Below, in pieces: positions 46,041 to 56,745 of a DNA stretch of 64,000 bases (position 1 is its first letter; each line of letters starts with the position of its first letter). The notes under the pieces were generated by a model. That model saw only the letters and a program-made list of their open reading frames with translations, had not been told where the DNA came from and searched no databases. The DNA lies in NCBI GenBank assembly GCA_016720395.1, contig JADKKR010000005.1:365375-429374 (forward strand). The letters run 5' to 3'. Position numbers and translations under genes: made by a program. This stretch comes from Geobacteraceae bacterium (GTDB taxonomy: Bacteria > Desulfobacterota > Desulfuromonadia > Geobacterales > Pseudopelobacteraceae).

Positions 46041-49000
46041 CTATGAGCAGCGCCATTCCTTCAGCAACATTTCGAGCCCCCGCAGGTGAAGATCAATCTG
46101 GTCCGTGCGGTTATTCAGCTCGTGTCCCAATTCGTGAACGGTACGCTGAATCAGGAAACAGCGCAGCATTACCTCGAGTTCCTTTCTGTTGGACGGTACC
46201 AGAGGTGAATTCTTCATGGTATGCAGATAGGCTTTCAGATATGAACCGCTGACGTAGACATACCAGGCTCCCAGCCATGTTTGAAGCAGAGCCGTGTCGT
46301 CCGGGTGACCGGCGCTGTGGTGAGCCAGCGTGGTCATGGTTGCATAGTGGATGGAATGAATCATGCTGACAACATCCCGCAATGGAGAACGTTTCAGACG
46401 ACGTTCACTCAGCGAATGGGTCGGTTCTCCTTCAAAATCAATAAATACAAAATCTTTACCGGTAAAAAGCGCCTGTCCCAGATGAAAATCACCGTGAATT
46501 CTGCATTTCATGGCGGCAATACGGCGGCCGGTGATTTTCTTCAGGCAGCTGATAAGCTCATGTTCTGCCTCCAAAATCAGTTCTGCTCTCTTTTGGGCGG
46601 GAGCGGGCAAACCGGGAACGGTTTTTTCCAATGCCTGAAAAGTCCTTCGGATCTGCGCCCGCATGGATTGAAAGAGGGAGCGCTGGTAGAGAGTTGAAAA
46701 CTCTTCCATGCTCCAGCTGTGTTCCATCGACCCCGAGGCCAGTGCACGATGCATCTCTGCGGTCCGCCGGCCGAGCAGAAGTGCCATTTCCAAATGCAGC
46801 CCGCGCACAAGTTCATGGAACTGTTCAGGAATCCCGTTGTCAACGACTTCCAGAAGCGTCGGCAGGCTTGATGGAAGTTTTGGCAGGTCCTGTTTGTGTG
46901 TCAACAGATACTCTACGAAATGGGCCAGACTGGAAAGGGTGTTCCCCCAGGCATCGCCGTGACAGGCGACGTAGGATTGCAGGACACCGATGTCATAAAG
47001 CTTTCCGCTGGCCGGCCGGTATTCAATCCTTCCGGAATATTGCGGAACATTCCGGAACCGTTTTTTGCCTCCCAGATACTGAAGAATCTCCGGTTCCGGG
47101 TTGATCCCCTCATCCAGCTTGCGGTACATTTTGAACAGTAACCGGTCACCATACAGAATACTGGTATTGTTCTGCACAACGGTGGCTACCCTGCTGGGAA
47201 AAAGTTCTGTCCGGGGAGGGAAATTCCTGGCCACGTCGTTTCCCGCCAGGCCGACCAGATGAGAACCGAGTTCACCCGTGACTTTTGCACGTTCGTGTAT
47301 CGTTTTCAAGAGCAGCTCGCGAAATTCCTCGAAGTAGGCCGCATCGCAGAGAAACCCGTCAATTTCTCCCAGTGAAAGAGGCGTGATTATCTCCAGCGGA
47401 TGCCGCTCCTTCGCGTTCTGTAATCGTTCATTGGAAATCCAGGCCAGGGGGAGCAGATAGACCTCGGGATCCCACTCGGTGTATGCGACCCTGATGAAGG
47501 TCAGCAGAAACAGCTGATCATTCTGTTTCAGCTGACAGCTGTCAAGGATGGTGATCTGGCTGATAACCCTCCCTTTACCGCAAAACCAGAAGACGCGCTG
47601 TAGGTAGTTGGGCAGGACGGAGGAGCAGAAGTGCTCTCCGACCTTGCCCCTTACCACATCCCACCAGGGATGACCGTCTGCTACTTTGAGCGACAGTAAC
47701 TCATCATCACATGGTTCCCGGCGTGCCTCCGTACTGCGCAGGACAAACCAGAAGTGGTCATATTGCCCCATGGTGAAGTGATAGCGCGACTCCTGGATAA
47801 TCGGGAAACGGTTCCGGCTGAAGACCTCTTCGGGAAACATGCCGGCGTAGCGGGAAAGGTCGACGGTGACCGTCTGGGAGAAACGGGAGAGATTGATGAC
47901 CACCAGAATTATTTCATCCTCAAATCTGCGGATGAAGGTCAGGACTTTCGGGTTGTCCGATGGCAGCATTTCCAGGCTGCCGCAGCCGAAGGCCTTGAAG
48001 CGTTTGCGCATGGCGATCGTTCGCCGCATCCACCAGAGCAGGGACGACGTGTTGCGCTCCTGGTTTTCTACATTGATGGATTCATAGTGATATTCCGGTT
48101 CGATTATGACCGGCAGGAACAGCTTCTGGGGGCTGGCCTTGGAGAAACCGGCGTTGCGGTCCGGGTTCCACTGCATCGGTGTCCGGACTCCGTTGCGGTC
48201 TCCCAGATAGTAATTGTCACCCATGCCGATTTCATCGCCGTAATAGATGATCGGTGTTCCCGGCAGGGAGAAGAGCAGAATATTCATCAGCTCGATCTTA
48301 CGACGGTTGTTACCCATCAGGGGGGCCAGCCGACGACGGATGCCGAGATTGATGCGGGCCCGAGGATCGGAGGCGTACACCCGGTACATGTAATCCCGCT
48401 CCTCGTCGGTCACCATCTCCAGTGTCAACTCGTCATGGTTGCGCAGGAAGATGGCCCACTGGCACCCCTCCGGGATAGCCGGCGTCTGGTCGAGGATGTC
48501 GACGATCGGAAAGCGGTCCTCCATCTCGATGGCCATGAACATGCGCGGCATGAGCGGGAAATGGAAGGCCATATTGCTTTCGTCTCCGTCACCGAAGTAA
48601 GCAGAGGCGTCTTCCGGCCACTGGTTGGCCTCTGAAAGCAGGATGCGGTTTTTGAAGGAGTTGTCCAGGTGCGCCCGCAGCTTCTTGAGGAAGGCATGGG
48701 TTTCGGGTAGATTCTCGCAATTGCTATCCTCCCTTTCGAACAGGTAGGGAACGGCGTCGAGCCGCACGCCGTCAACCCCCAGACGCATCCAGAAGTCGAT
48801 GACCCGCAGCATTTCGGACTGCACCCGCGGGTTGTCGAAATTGAGGTCCGGCTGATGATAGTAGAAACGGTGCCAGTAATAGGCCTTGGCCAGCGGATCC
48901 CAGGTCCAGTTGGATGTTTCGAAGTCCTGAAAGATGATGCGCGCTTCGCGGTACTTCTCGATCGTGTCGCTCCAGACATAGTAATCCCGGTACACGGAGC

Positions 49001-49385
49001 CCGGCTTCGCCAGACGGGCACGCTGAAACCAGGGGTGCTGGTCGGAGGTGTGGTTAAGCACCAGTTCGGTAATCACCCGGATACCGCGACCATGGGCGGC
49101 GCGCAAAAACTGCTTGAACTCGCGCAGGGTGTTGTAGATGGGGTTGACGTTATAGTAGTCGGCTATATCATAGCCGTCATCCCGCTGTGGAGAAGGGTAG
49201 AAGGGGAGCAGCCAGATTGCCGTGACACCGAGTTGCTGCAGGTAGTCAAGTTTGCTGCTCAATCCTTGGAAATCGCCGACTCCGTCCGCCCTTGAGTCTG
49301 CAAAGGCCTTGATGTGGACCTGATAAATTATGGCGTCCCGGTACCAGTGCGGATTGTCATCCAGGATAGAATGATCATTGCGCAT
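46041..49385 (-). CDS. treS: Trehalose synthase / maltokinase fusion protein (TreS-Pep2)
   Basis: A 1114-residue fusion. Residues about 10-545 are a GH13 trehalose synthase that interconverts maltose and trehalose. Catalytic regions are GVDGVRLDAVPYLFER (nucleophile Asp), LSEANQWPEDASAY (acid Glu) and FLRNHDELTLEMV. Residues about 570-1114 form a maltokinase with CRIHGDFHLGQALF and VFIDFEGEP. Maltose 1-phosphate from this route feeds GlgE in organisms that have it. Its ATG lies inside the last codons of malQ (11-nt overlap) behind AGGGAG. Confidence 0.95.
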   Translation of the reverse strand: MRNDHSILDDNPHWYRDAIIYQVHIKAFADSRADGVGDFQGLSSKLDYLQQLGVTAIWLLPFYPSPQRDDGYDIADYYNVNPIYNTLREFKQFLRAAHGRGIRVITELVLNHTSDQHPWFQRARLAKPGSVYRDYYVWSDTIEKYREARIIFQDFETSNWTWDPLAKAYYWHRFYYHQPDLNFDNPRVQSEMLRVIDFWMRLGVDGVRLDAVPYLFEREDSNCENLPETHAFLKKLRAHLDNSFKNRILLSEANQWPEDASAYFGDGDESNMAFHFPLMPRMFMAIEMEDRFPIVDILDQTPAIPEGCQWAIFLRNHDELTLEMVTDEERDYMYRVYASDPRARINLGIRRRLAPLMGNNRRKIELMNILLFSLPGTPIIYYGDEIGMGDNYYLGDRNGVRTPMQWNPDRNAGFSKASPQKLFLPVIIEPEYHYESINVENQERNTSSLLWWMRRTIAMRKRFKAFGCGSLEMLPSDNPKVLTFIRRFEDEIILVVINLSRFSQTVTVDLSRYAGMFPEEVFSRNRFPIIQESRYHFTMGQYDHFWFVLRSTEARREPCDDELLSLKVADGHPWWDVVRGKVGEHFCSSVLPNYLQRVFWFCGKGRVISQITILDSCQLKQNDQLFLLTFIRVAYTEWDPEVYLLPLAWISNERLQNAKERHPLEIITPLSLGEIDGFLCDAAYFEEFRELLLKTIHERAKVTGELGSHLVGLAGNDVARNFPPRTELFPSRVATVVQNNTSILYGDRLLFKMYRKLDEGINPEPEILQYLGGKKRFRNVPQYSGRIEYRPASGKLYDIGVLQSYVACHGDAWGNTLSSLAHFVEYLLTHKQDLPKLPSSLPTLLEVVDNGIPEQFHELVRGLHLEMALLLGRRTAEMHRALASGSMEHSWSMEEFSTLYQRSLFQSMRAQIRRTFQALEKTVPGLPAPAQKRAELILEAEHELISCLKKITGRRIAAMKCRIHGDFHLGQALFTGKDFVFIDFEGEPTHSLSERRLKRSPLRDVVSMIHSIHYATMTTLAHHSAGHPDDTALLQTWLGAWYVYVSGSYLKAYLHTMKNSPLVPSNRKELEVMLRCFLIQRTVHELGHELNNRTDQIDLHLRGLEMLLKEWRCS

Positions 49386-50880
49386 AAGTTTTTTCTCCCT
49401 GTGGTGCTCTTTCGTAACGTTCCACCTGTCTTCGAACCGAAACAGCCAGGTCCTGCGGAAGCATGCCCCATGAAAAACGCCACTCCCAGTTGCCGAAAGG
49501 AGTGCCGGGGATGTTCATGCGCGCCTCGCTTCCCAGCTTTAAAATGTCCTGAAGCGGTATGACCACCGTATCGGCAACCGACATGAGAGCCGCGCGGATC
49601 AGGTCGCCGACGCCGTCCACTCCGGTGCAGCCAAGATATTCACACATTTCATGACGTTCGGCATCTGTTATCGAATCATACCAGCCTTTGGTCGTGTCAT
49701 TGTCGTGCGTTCCGGTATAGACGACCCCGTTTTTGGCATGGAGGTGCGGCAGATTGATCGGTTCTTTCTCAAAGGCAAACTGCAGGATCTTCATGCCGGG
49801 GAAGTTGTAGCGATCCCGCAATGCCAGTACCTCGGGCGTGATGACGCCCAGATCTTCGGCGATGATGGGCAGCTTTCCCAAGGCGGCAATCAGGGTGTCG
49901 AAAAGCTGTTCTCCCGGAACTTTGATCCAGTTTCCCTTTTCGGCTGTTGTTTCATCTGACGGTATATGCCACGTCGCTTCGAAACCGCGAAAGTGATCTA
50001 CACGGACAATGTCGAAGAGTTCAAAGATCGTCCTGAAACGATCGATCCACCACTGATAGCCGTCTTGTTCCATGACATCCCAGTCATAGAGCGGGTTGCC
50101 CCACAACTGTCCGGTGGCGCTGAAATAGTCGGGAGGAACACCGGCAACCACCTGCGGTTTACCCTCGGCATCCAGGAGGAACAGGTCACGGTGACTCCAG
50201 ACATCGGCAGAATCTAAGGCGACAAAGATGGGTATATCTCCGATCACAGCGATTCCACGTCCGTTGGCGTAGTCTCGCAGAGTTCTCCACTGCCGCGAAA
50301 ACTGCCACTGCAGATATTTCTGGACGCCGATTTCGTGGCTGAATTGTACCGCATACTCTCGGGCCGTTTCTGGCATAATGAACGAAGCCTCTTCCGGCCA
50401 GAGAATCCAGCTCTCTCCGTGGTAGTGGCGTTTCAGGGCCATGAAAACGGCATACTCGTGCAGCCAGGGGGTTGTGTCGCAATAGTGCCGGAATTCAAGC
50501 GTTCGGGATGTGCACCCCCCCGACAGAAAGGTTGAGGCTGCCTGATAGAGCAGTTCCATTTTCGGGCCGATGATACGGGCGAAATCAACACGGTCATCAG
50601 GATAACGATTGGCGTCGCAGTAGCCCGGAGGAAGATCCCCCTCACCGGCAATCTGTTCCAGATCGATCAGCAGCGGATTGCCACCGAAGGCGGTAAAGGC
50701 GGAATAGGGTGAATTGCCACAGGCCGGAGGGGTCAGCGGAAGCATCTGCCAGTAGGACATCCCCATCTCGCACAGCAGATCAATGAAGCGCCGGGCGTCA
50801 GCCCCCAGTGTCCCTATTCCACCGGGTCCCGGCAGTGAGGTCGGGTGCAGCAGTATTCCGCATCCACGCGTATTCAGCAT
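49375..50880 (-). CDS. malQ: 4-alpha-glucanotransferase (amylomaltase)
   Basis: A 501-residue GH77 enzyme that moves glucan chains among malto-oligosaccharides and releases glucose. Motifs are GCGILLHPTSLPGPGGIGTLG at the N-terminus, VRVDHFRGFEATW with the catalytic Asp, IIAEDLGVITPEV with the catalytic Glu, and TGTHDNDTTKGWY. ATG 50880 has AGGGGATG upstream. It lies about 60 nt downstream of tamB and overlaps treS. It links glycogen breakdown to the trehalose enzymes of the same group. Confidence 0.96.
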   Translation of the reverse strand: MLNTRGCGILLHPTSLPGPGGIGTLGADARRFIDLLCEMGMSYWQMLPLTPPACGNSPYSAFTAFGGNPLLIDLEQIAGEGDLPPGYCDANRYPDDRVDFARIIGPKMELLYQAASTFLSGGCTSRTLEFRHYCDTTPWLHEYAVFMALKRHYHGESWILWPEEASFIMPETAREYAVQFSHEIGVQKYLQWQFSRQWRTLRDYANGRGIAVIGDIPIFVALDSADVWSHRDLFLLDAEGKPQVVAGVPPDYFSATGQLWGNPLYDWDVMEQDGYQWWIDRFRTIFELFDIVRVDHFRGFEATWHIPSDETTAEKGNWIKVPGEQLFDTLIAALGKLPIIAEDLGVITPEVLALRDRYNFPGMKILQFAFEKEPINLPHLHAKNGVVYTGTHDNDTTKGWYDSITDAERHEMCEYLGCTGVDGVGDLIRAALMSVADTVVIPLQDILKLGSEARMNIPGTPFGNWEWRFSWGMLPQDLAVSVRRQVERYERAPQGEKTYAQ

Positions 50881-50941
50881 TTACATCCCCTGGTTCATTG
50901 AAAAATTCAAGATAATCAAATGTCAGATGCTCCGGGTATGC

Positions 50942-53900
50942 CTACTTGAACTCCAGCTTGTAGTAGATATCGACACCGCTCTCGCCGCTGCCGGTCTGGG
51001 TTTCGATCTGCACCTGTTTGAAGATATCATACCGAAGCTTGAACAGGTTGCTGCCGGTAAACAGCGACTTTCCGTAGCTGATATAGAGCTGCGGAGTCAG
51101 GTATTTGCCCACGGTGAACACGGTCTCGGTCATGCCGGGTTGCTGCGCCTCCGGAATCGAACCGGGGGCGGTCACCTGCAGCGGTTTGTACCCCATGGCT
51201 CCGCTGCTTGTTCCGACTCCTCCCTGGACCTCCAGCGTGCTCAGGCCAAGCTTGTCCTTGATCTGGTCCTGCAGGGCCCCGGCCTGCCGGGACGAGAGCA
51301 GGGCACCTGCCGCACGGGCCAGCAGGCTGGCCTGTTCTCCGCTGCTGCCGAGCGGATGCCCCAGGACAATATAGGCCAGGACATCGACGTCCGGCATGGC
51401 CGGCTCGGAATAGAGCCTGGTGACCGGTTTCTGCAGCGTTCCGGACACGATTACCCCGGCCCGCACATCACCGACGGTGCGCAGTGCCAGAAAATCAAGG
51501 GTTGGCCGGTCCATGGGGCCACCGGCGAAGAACAGGCGACCGCGAACGATATTGAGATTGACGCCGTAGGTCCGGTATGTGCCTTTGACCACCCTGATTT
51601 CACCGCTGCTGGTGATCCTGTCGAGGCTGCTGAAAGTCAGATCCAGAGCCCCGCCCAATTGTGCGTCAATACCCGAAATTTTGACAATGGCCCTCTCGCC
51701 CAGCAGGACCTTTACCCGTACATCCAGTGCCAGGCCAGGATTCTTTGAGGCCGGAACGACGACCCCCTCCCGGATGACGTCGCTGCTCGGTGCGATAACG
51801 GTCCGGGATTGTGAGCCGATGATGTTCAGCTCCGGCAGGCGCAGTTCTCCACGCAGGATCAGTTTCTGCGGAGTACCCTCAAAGCTGAGTCTGGGGGTGC
51901 TCAGGATGCGAAGTTCGGGGAAGTTGACAGTCTGGAAGTTTTCTCCGGCGATGGTGCCGGTGTATGCGGTCACCCGCCGCCCCTCCAGGGTGATCAGTGC
52001 GGTTCCTTGCAGATGGCCTGCCCCGGACAGCGCCCGGAAGGATTCAACCCTGATGCGGTTCTTTTCCAGCTGTGCCGAGAGCTGGACATCCCTTAAACGG
52101 ATGCCGGCGGTGGGCAGATAGGCACCGGCTTTGGAGAGCTGCAGTTTCCCGGTGATCTGCGGTGCTTCCCAGGTGCCGTTGACCGCCAGATCAACAGCAA
52201 GCTCCCCGAAGCTTTCCTGCACCAGTCCGGGAAACAGGGTGGTGATCAACCCCTTTTCCCGGGCCGTTCCGCTGAGAGTTGCCCGCAGTGGCCCCCCGGG
52301 ATTGAAGGCCGCCGGGAAACGAGCCGCCAGCGGCAGCCTGAAATCCCCGCTGACCTGACCGTAGTCTGTCATGGTCAGACCAAGTGTACCGGATAATGCC
52401 TCCCCGCGCCAATCCCAGCTGGCCCTGGCTGTCGAAAAATCCAGCTTCAGCTCGCCGTCAGGCCTTTGCTGCTGCAGGGTTCCGCCATTGAGCACGGCGT
52501 TGCCGGACAGATCAAAACGTTGTCCCGGCAGCATGCTCCCACTGGCCCGACCGGTGATTCGCCCGCTCAGCTTCGTGTCGCCCGGCAGCCAGGGCTTGAG
52601 CAGCAGAAGGTCGATGTTGCTGGCGTCTGCCGTCAGGTGTCCGTGCTCGGGCAGAACCAGACTGAACGGTGCTGCCGAAGAGAAGCTCCCCTTCAGCCGG
52701 CCGCCGTCGGACATGGCCAGATCCAGCCCGACCTGCAGGCCCTGCCGGCCGCCGTCAACGGTCAGCAGGCTCCGCTGCAGCGTTATACTGCGCCCCTGAT
52801 GGCTGAATGTCCCGCTGATGTCGGCGCTTCCCGTCAGGGTCAGCCGCTTGTCCGGCAAGAATCCGACCTGAGCTGAACCATTGCTGCGTCCCGAAAGCTG
52901 CAGCTCCCGGAGCCAGGGATTAGCCCTGGCCAGGTTCACTCGGCTCCAGCGGGCCCGGAGCTGGCCGGACAATGGGGTGCGTCCCAGATTCGCGACAAGT
53001 TCGATCAGTTCTCCGGTACCGGCGGAAAGGGCCAGCGGAGAGAGGGAGAAGGTTTCGGCGCTGAGGGTAAATGACGCCGGTGCGTTCAGTTTCCAGGGTC
53101 CGCTAGCGTCTCGTCCTGACAGGCGTCCGATCTCCCCCTTCCAGGTATCTTTATCGTAGCCGGCACTCAGTGACATGTGTGCATCGGCTGCACCTGAACG
53201 CAGGTGTGCCTGTACGCTGTGGTTGCGCACGGTCCCGTCTGCCTTCAGTGTCACGGCATCCAGCCGGTAGCGGTCATGGATCAGATCCTTGAGCACAGCA
53301 CTGATGTGCACGGGGTAGCCCGGGCCAGGATCAAGCCCGGCAGAAAGAGTGATGGCTGCCAGGCGTGTGCCGCCGTAGGCCAGTCTGCTTCCCGTACCGG
53401 TGACTGCGCCGCTGAGCTGCCTGTCGCGCCAACGCAACCAGCCCTGTGTACGGAGAGACCCTGCTGCTCCGGGGACCAGCAGGGAAAAATCACTGATCGT
53501 CGCCGCCAGGGAGATGCGCTGCTGCAGTTCCCCGGAGGCGTGCAGGTCAAAGCCCTTGCCCCGCAGCGCCAAATTATCTAAGGAAACAGTATCTCCGTTA
53601 CTCTGCGCCTGCAGATCGCCGGTCAGTGCCTGGCCATGCAGACGGCTTTCCAGCAGGGAAGCACTGACGCTGCCCCTGAATGGTTCATTACCCTTTCTGG
53701 TCAGCGAGCCTGTGGCATTGAAATTCGCAACACCCTTCCATGCCGGGTCAAGCCCGGCCGGGTTGAGGTCCCTGCCGTTAAGCAGCGCCTGCAGCGCAAA
53801 ACCGCTGCGCCAGTCCATATCCAGGTTACCGGTCAGGAGCCGTCCAGCAGACGCCCGCTGAACGGCGCCAGTTTCATCCGTCTCGGGTTCCTGATACGTG

Positions 53901-54934
53901 CCTGAGACGGTTGCCGCCTGCCACCCCTTGACCCGGTTGGCAAAGCTGAAGTCACCGCCATAGCTGTTCAGGGTCCCCGCGAATCGAAGCGTGCCGGAAA
54001 GATCCGTCGGTATGTTCAGTTCGGAGTCCAGATCGAGGCCATCCAGCATGACCTGTAGTGTCAGCAGCGATTCTCCGGCCGGGAATACCAGCGAGCCATC
54101 AGCTGTAATCCTCCCTTTCAGGCCGGGTCTGGAGAGGGCGAGATGCCGCAGGTTGATGGTATCCCGTGCCATCCCCACATCGCCGCTCAGCTCCAGCAGC
54201 TTTCGTGTGCCGGCGCTGCCTGCAATCGTGATGTTCCCGACAAACGGCTCCTTTCCGGACGTTTTACTACGGCGCGTCTGCAGCACGAAGCGGTCCATCT
54301 CCGCCAGGGGGTGTGTCACGGCAATCGCCAGGTCGGATGTGAGGGAAGGCTGCCTGAAGCCGGCCGAAACACTGCCCTGTATCTGCCCGGAAGGGGACAG
54401 CAGCATGAGATCGTTGATGGAGAGAATGCTCTCCTGCCAGGTGAGTGAACCGGTGATGGACGTTATCAGCAGCGGCTGTTCCTGCAGCCGGCGGTAGCTG
54501 AATTCCGTTATCTTCAGGCGCGCAATCCTGCCTTCGAACAGCTGTCCGCTTTCGGTCACCCGCGGCCAGGCCAGATTCAACGGTTTGTTGTCGAGGGGGC
54601 TATCATCCCGGATCTGCACCCTGTCCATGATCAGCTCCTGGACAGCCACAGTGCCGGACAGCAGCAGCAGCGGTTTCCAGCGCAGATCAAGTTTTCCGAT
54701 CTCCACGCTCTGCCGTGCCAGTCCCACCCGCAGCTCCGTGAGGCGCAGACGGCTGCCGATGCTCCCCTCTATGGTCCGGGCAGAGAAGCTGATCCCACCC
54801 AGCGGGGCAACCGTCGTCAGCAGCCAGCGGGTACCCTTCGTCGTAGACATGACCCAGATCAGCATGGCCAGGACTGATCCTGTCAGTGCAAGCACCAGAC
54901 TTGCCCCGAAAACGCGTCTGCTGAGCCGGATCAT
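50942..54934 (-). CDS. tamB: TamB, translocation and assembly module inner-membrane protein
   Basis: A 1330-residue AsmA-like protein. One N-terminal span (residues about 9-30) anchors a long periplasmic part rich in beta strands. It ends in the conserved DUF490/TamB domain with readable blocks VKGTYRTYGVNLNIVRGRLFF and MPDVDVLAYIVLGHPLG. TamB bridges the envelope and, with TamA, helps insert outer-membrane proteins or transport phospholipids. Its ATG overlaps the tamA stop in ATGA. Confidence 0.93.
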   Translation of the reverse strand: MIRLSRRVFGASLVLALTGSVLAMLIWVMSTTKGTRWLLTTVAPLGGISFSARTIEGSIGSRLRLTELRVGLARQSVEIGKLDLRWKPLLLLSGTVAVQELIMDRVQIRDDSPLDNKPLNLAWPRVTESGQLFEGRIARLKITEFSYRRLQEQPLLITSITGSLTWQESILSINDLMLLSPSGQIQGSVSAGFRQPSLTSDLAIAVTHPLAEMDRFVLQTRRSKTSGKEPFVGNITIAGSAGTRKLLELSGDVGMARDTINLRHLALSRPGLKGRITADGSLVFPAGESLLTLQVMLDGLDLDSELNIPTDLSGTLRFAGTLNSYGGDFSFANRVKGWQAATVSGTYQEPETDETGAVQRASAGRLLTGNLDMDWRSGFALQALLNGRDLNPAGLDPAWKGVANFNATGSLTRKGNEPFRGSVSASLLESRLHGQALTGDLQAQSNGDTVSLDNLALRGKGFDLHASGELQQRISLAATISDFSLLVPGAAGSLRTQGWLRWRDRQLSGAVTGTGSRLAYGGTRLAAITLSAGLDPGPGYPVHISAVLKDLIHDRYRLDAVTLKADGTVRNHSVQAHLRSGAADAHMSLSAGYDKDTWKGEIGRLSGRDASGPWKLNAPASFTLSAETFSLSPLALSAGTGELIELVANLGRTPLSGQLRARWSRVNLARANPWLRELQLSGRSNGSAQVGFLPDKRLTLTGSADISGTFSHQGRSITLQRSLLTVDGGRQGLQVGLDLAMSDGGRLKGSFSSAAPFSLVLPEHGHLTADASNIDLLLLKPWLPGDTKLSGRITGRASGSMLPGQRFDLSGNAVLNGGTLQQQRPDGELKLDFSTARASWDWRGEALSGTLGLTMTDYGQVSGDFRLPLAARFPAAFNPGGPLRATLSGTAREKGLITTLFPGLVQESFGELAVDLAVNGTWEAPQITGKLQLSKAGAYLPTAGIRLRDVQLSAQLEKNRIRVESFRALSGAGHLQGTALITLEGRRVTAYTGTIAGENFQTVNFPELRILSTPRLSFEGTPQKLILRGELRLPELNIIGSQSRTVIAPSSDVIREGVVVPASKNPGLALDVRVKVLLGERAIVKISGIDAQLGGALDLTFSSLDRITSSGEIRVVKGTYRTYGVNLNIVRGRLFFAGGPMDRPTLDFLALRTVGDVRAGVIVSGTLQKPVTRLYSEPAMPDVDVLAYIVLGHPLGSSGEQASLLARAAGALLSSRQAGALQDQIKDKLGLSTLEVQGGVGTSSGAMGYKPLQVTAPGSIPEAQQPGMTETVFTVGKYLTPQLYISYGKSLFTGSNLFKLRYDIFKQVQIETQTGSGESGVDIYYKLEFK

Positions 54935-56745
54935 AGCTCGAACCCCACGGTGAAGTGGAAATGAATGGCCGGGTCGCCGCTGCGCAGTGGCCGCGCCACG
55001 GAAAGATTCAAGGCACCTACCGGTGAATAGTAGTGCAGACCGAAACCCGCACCCTGAAACATCCGGACCGAGGCAAACGAATTAAAGGTGTTGCCTGTAT
55101 CATAAAAGACGGAAACCCCCCAATCCTTGAACAGGGCCCGCTCCAGTTCTACGCTTGCGATCAGGAGCTGTGTGCCCCCCACAACTCTGCCCGAGGCATC
55201 CCGTGGCCCGAGGGACTTGTAGGAATAGCCGCGCACGGTCTGGTCCCCTCCGGTAAAGAAGCGCAGTGACGGCGGAATGTCTTTTAGCGGGTCATTCAGC
55301 AGGGTTACCCCTGCCTCGGCCCGGGTACGCAGCGAAAACCGCCAGGGCAGCGGCTGGAGGTGGCTTCCTTCGGCCAGAACCTGAATCAGTGCCGTGTCCG
55401 ATCCGAGCAGCTGATGGGTGCCGCGCAGTTCAACCGCATAGCGGAAGCCCCGCCGGGGGCGGATCGGGTTGTTGTAGCGATTGTCGGTAAAGCGTAAGCC
55501 CGGCAGCAGAAGCCGGGCCGTCGATGTCTGTGCACCGACGGTATAGTCTTCATACTGGGCCTTGACATAGGCAGTACCGAGCTTTCCGGGATCGAAACTG
55601 TGGTTGCGGGCCAGTTCCAGGGCCAGGATCCGGCTGGCGTAGCTGCTGGTGTCCTCCTGCTGCAGGTTCAGTTGAAGCGTGGTGGAGCTCCTGATATCCC
55701 GCGGGCTGGGCAGCACATACCCCGTTACCAGCCCCTGGAGCCGTTCAGCGACAAACAGCTGCGAATACAGCTCATGCCCCAGGTGAAACATGTTCAGATC
55801 GCGGTAGCGAACCGTGAAGCGCCCTCCCGTATCCGTCCCGTACCCGATGCCAGGTCGCAGGCTGAAACGTGGTCCGGGTGTCAACTGCACCTTGACCGGC
55901 ACCCGGGATGCCTTGGCATCCTGTATTTCCGGAGAAACAATCACCTCCTTGAACCGTTCCGAATTGGCAAAGTTGCGTTGGGTTTCTCCCAGCCGGGGAT
56001 AGGAAAAGACCTCCCCGGGGTCGTAGGTCAGATGGCGTCTGAGGAAACTGTCCGGATAGTCCGGTGCGCCCTGGATCTGTGTCGTACCGAAATAGTAGCG
56101 TGTTCCCGTATCCAGGGTAAGTCCGATCGTGGCGGTGGCGCCGGACGGGGCAACGCGGATTTCGTGCCGCGAAAAATCCGCATCCAGGTATCCCAGTTCG
56201 CGGGCCCGCGACATGAGCGCTGCCTTGGCCGCTTCGTAGCTCTGATGCAGCAGGACGTCATCCTTCTGCAGGGGGAACCGTTCCACCAGCCTGAGCAGGC
56301 GTTTTTCGCCGCTACCGGCTCCGTTCAGCACAACTGAAATGTCTGTAAGGCGCGCCGCTTCACCCGGCACTACCGAGACCAGTAGACGATAGCGCTCTCC
56401 GTTCTTTTCTACCGCAGTCGTGACCCGGGCCTGATACAGGCCGAACGGTTCCAGCGCGGTTCTGGCTGAATCCCCGGCCTGCCGGGCAAACCGCTCCAGC
56501 CAGAGCCGGTCCACCTGTCCGTCGCGTACCAGTCCGGAAGGCAGGCCCAGCGATTCCTGCACATTTTTCAGCGCGGCGCCTTCGATGCCGCTGACGATAA
56601 CTTCTAACGGTTCAGCGGCATGCAGGGGCAGGGCCAACGTGAGCCAGAGCAGCAGGCATGTCGCTGCTGTGTAGAAGAAAGCCCCGGGACGTTCTCTTGT
56701 AACGGCACATGATGTGTATGAAACTGAATCAGACATGCATGTCAC
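54931..56745 (-). CDS. tamA: TamA, Omp85-family outer-membrane protein
   Basis: A 604-residue BamA-related protein. A signal sequence (hydrophobic stretch about residues 25-43, cut near HAA) precedes three POTRA-like domains. These are recognised at LEVIVSGIEGAALKNV, ARLTDISVVL and IGLTLDTGTRYYFG. The C-terminal barrel carries FFTGGDQTVRGYSYKSLGP, with the lid-loop RGY motif of the family, and ends in FHFTVGFEL. The start is GTG 56745 or ATG 56736. No clear ribosome-binding site decides between them. First gene of the tamA-tamB pair. Confidence 0.92.
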   Translation of the reverse strand: MTCMSDSVSYTSCAVTRERPGAFFYTAATCLLLWLTLALPLHAAEPLEVIVSGIEGAALKNVQESLGLPSGLVRDGQVDRLWLERFARQAGDSARTALEPFGLYQARVTTAVEKNGERYRLLVSVVPGEAARLTDISVVLNGAGSGEKRLLRLVERFPLQKDDVLLHQSYEAAKAALMSRARELGYLDADFSRHEIRVAPSGATATIGLTLDTGTRYYFGTTQIQGAPDYPDSFLRRHLTYDPGEVFSYPRLGETQRNFANSERFKEVIVSPEIQDAKASRVPVKVQLTPGPRFSLRPGIGYGTDTGGRFTVRYRDLNMFHLGHELYSQLFVAERLQGLVTGYVLPSPRDIRSSTTLQLNLQQEDTSSYASRILALELARNHSFDPGKLGTAYVKAQYEDYTVGAQTSTARLLLPGLRFTDNRYNNPIRPRRGFRYAVELRGTHQLLGSDTALIQVLAEGSHLQPLPWRFSLRTRAEAGVTLLNDPLKDIPPSLRFFTGGDQTVRGYSYKSLGPRDASGRVVGGTQLLIASVELERALFKDWGVSVFYDTGNTFNSFASVRMFQGAGFGLHYYSPVGALNLSVARPLRSGDPAIHFHFTVGFEL

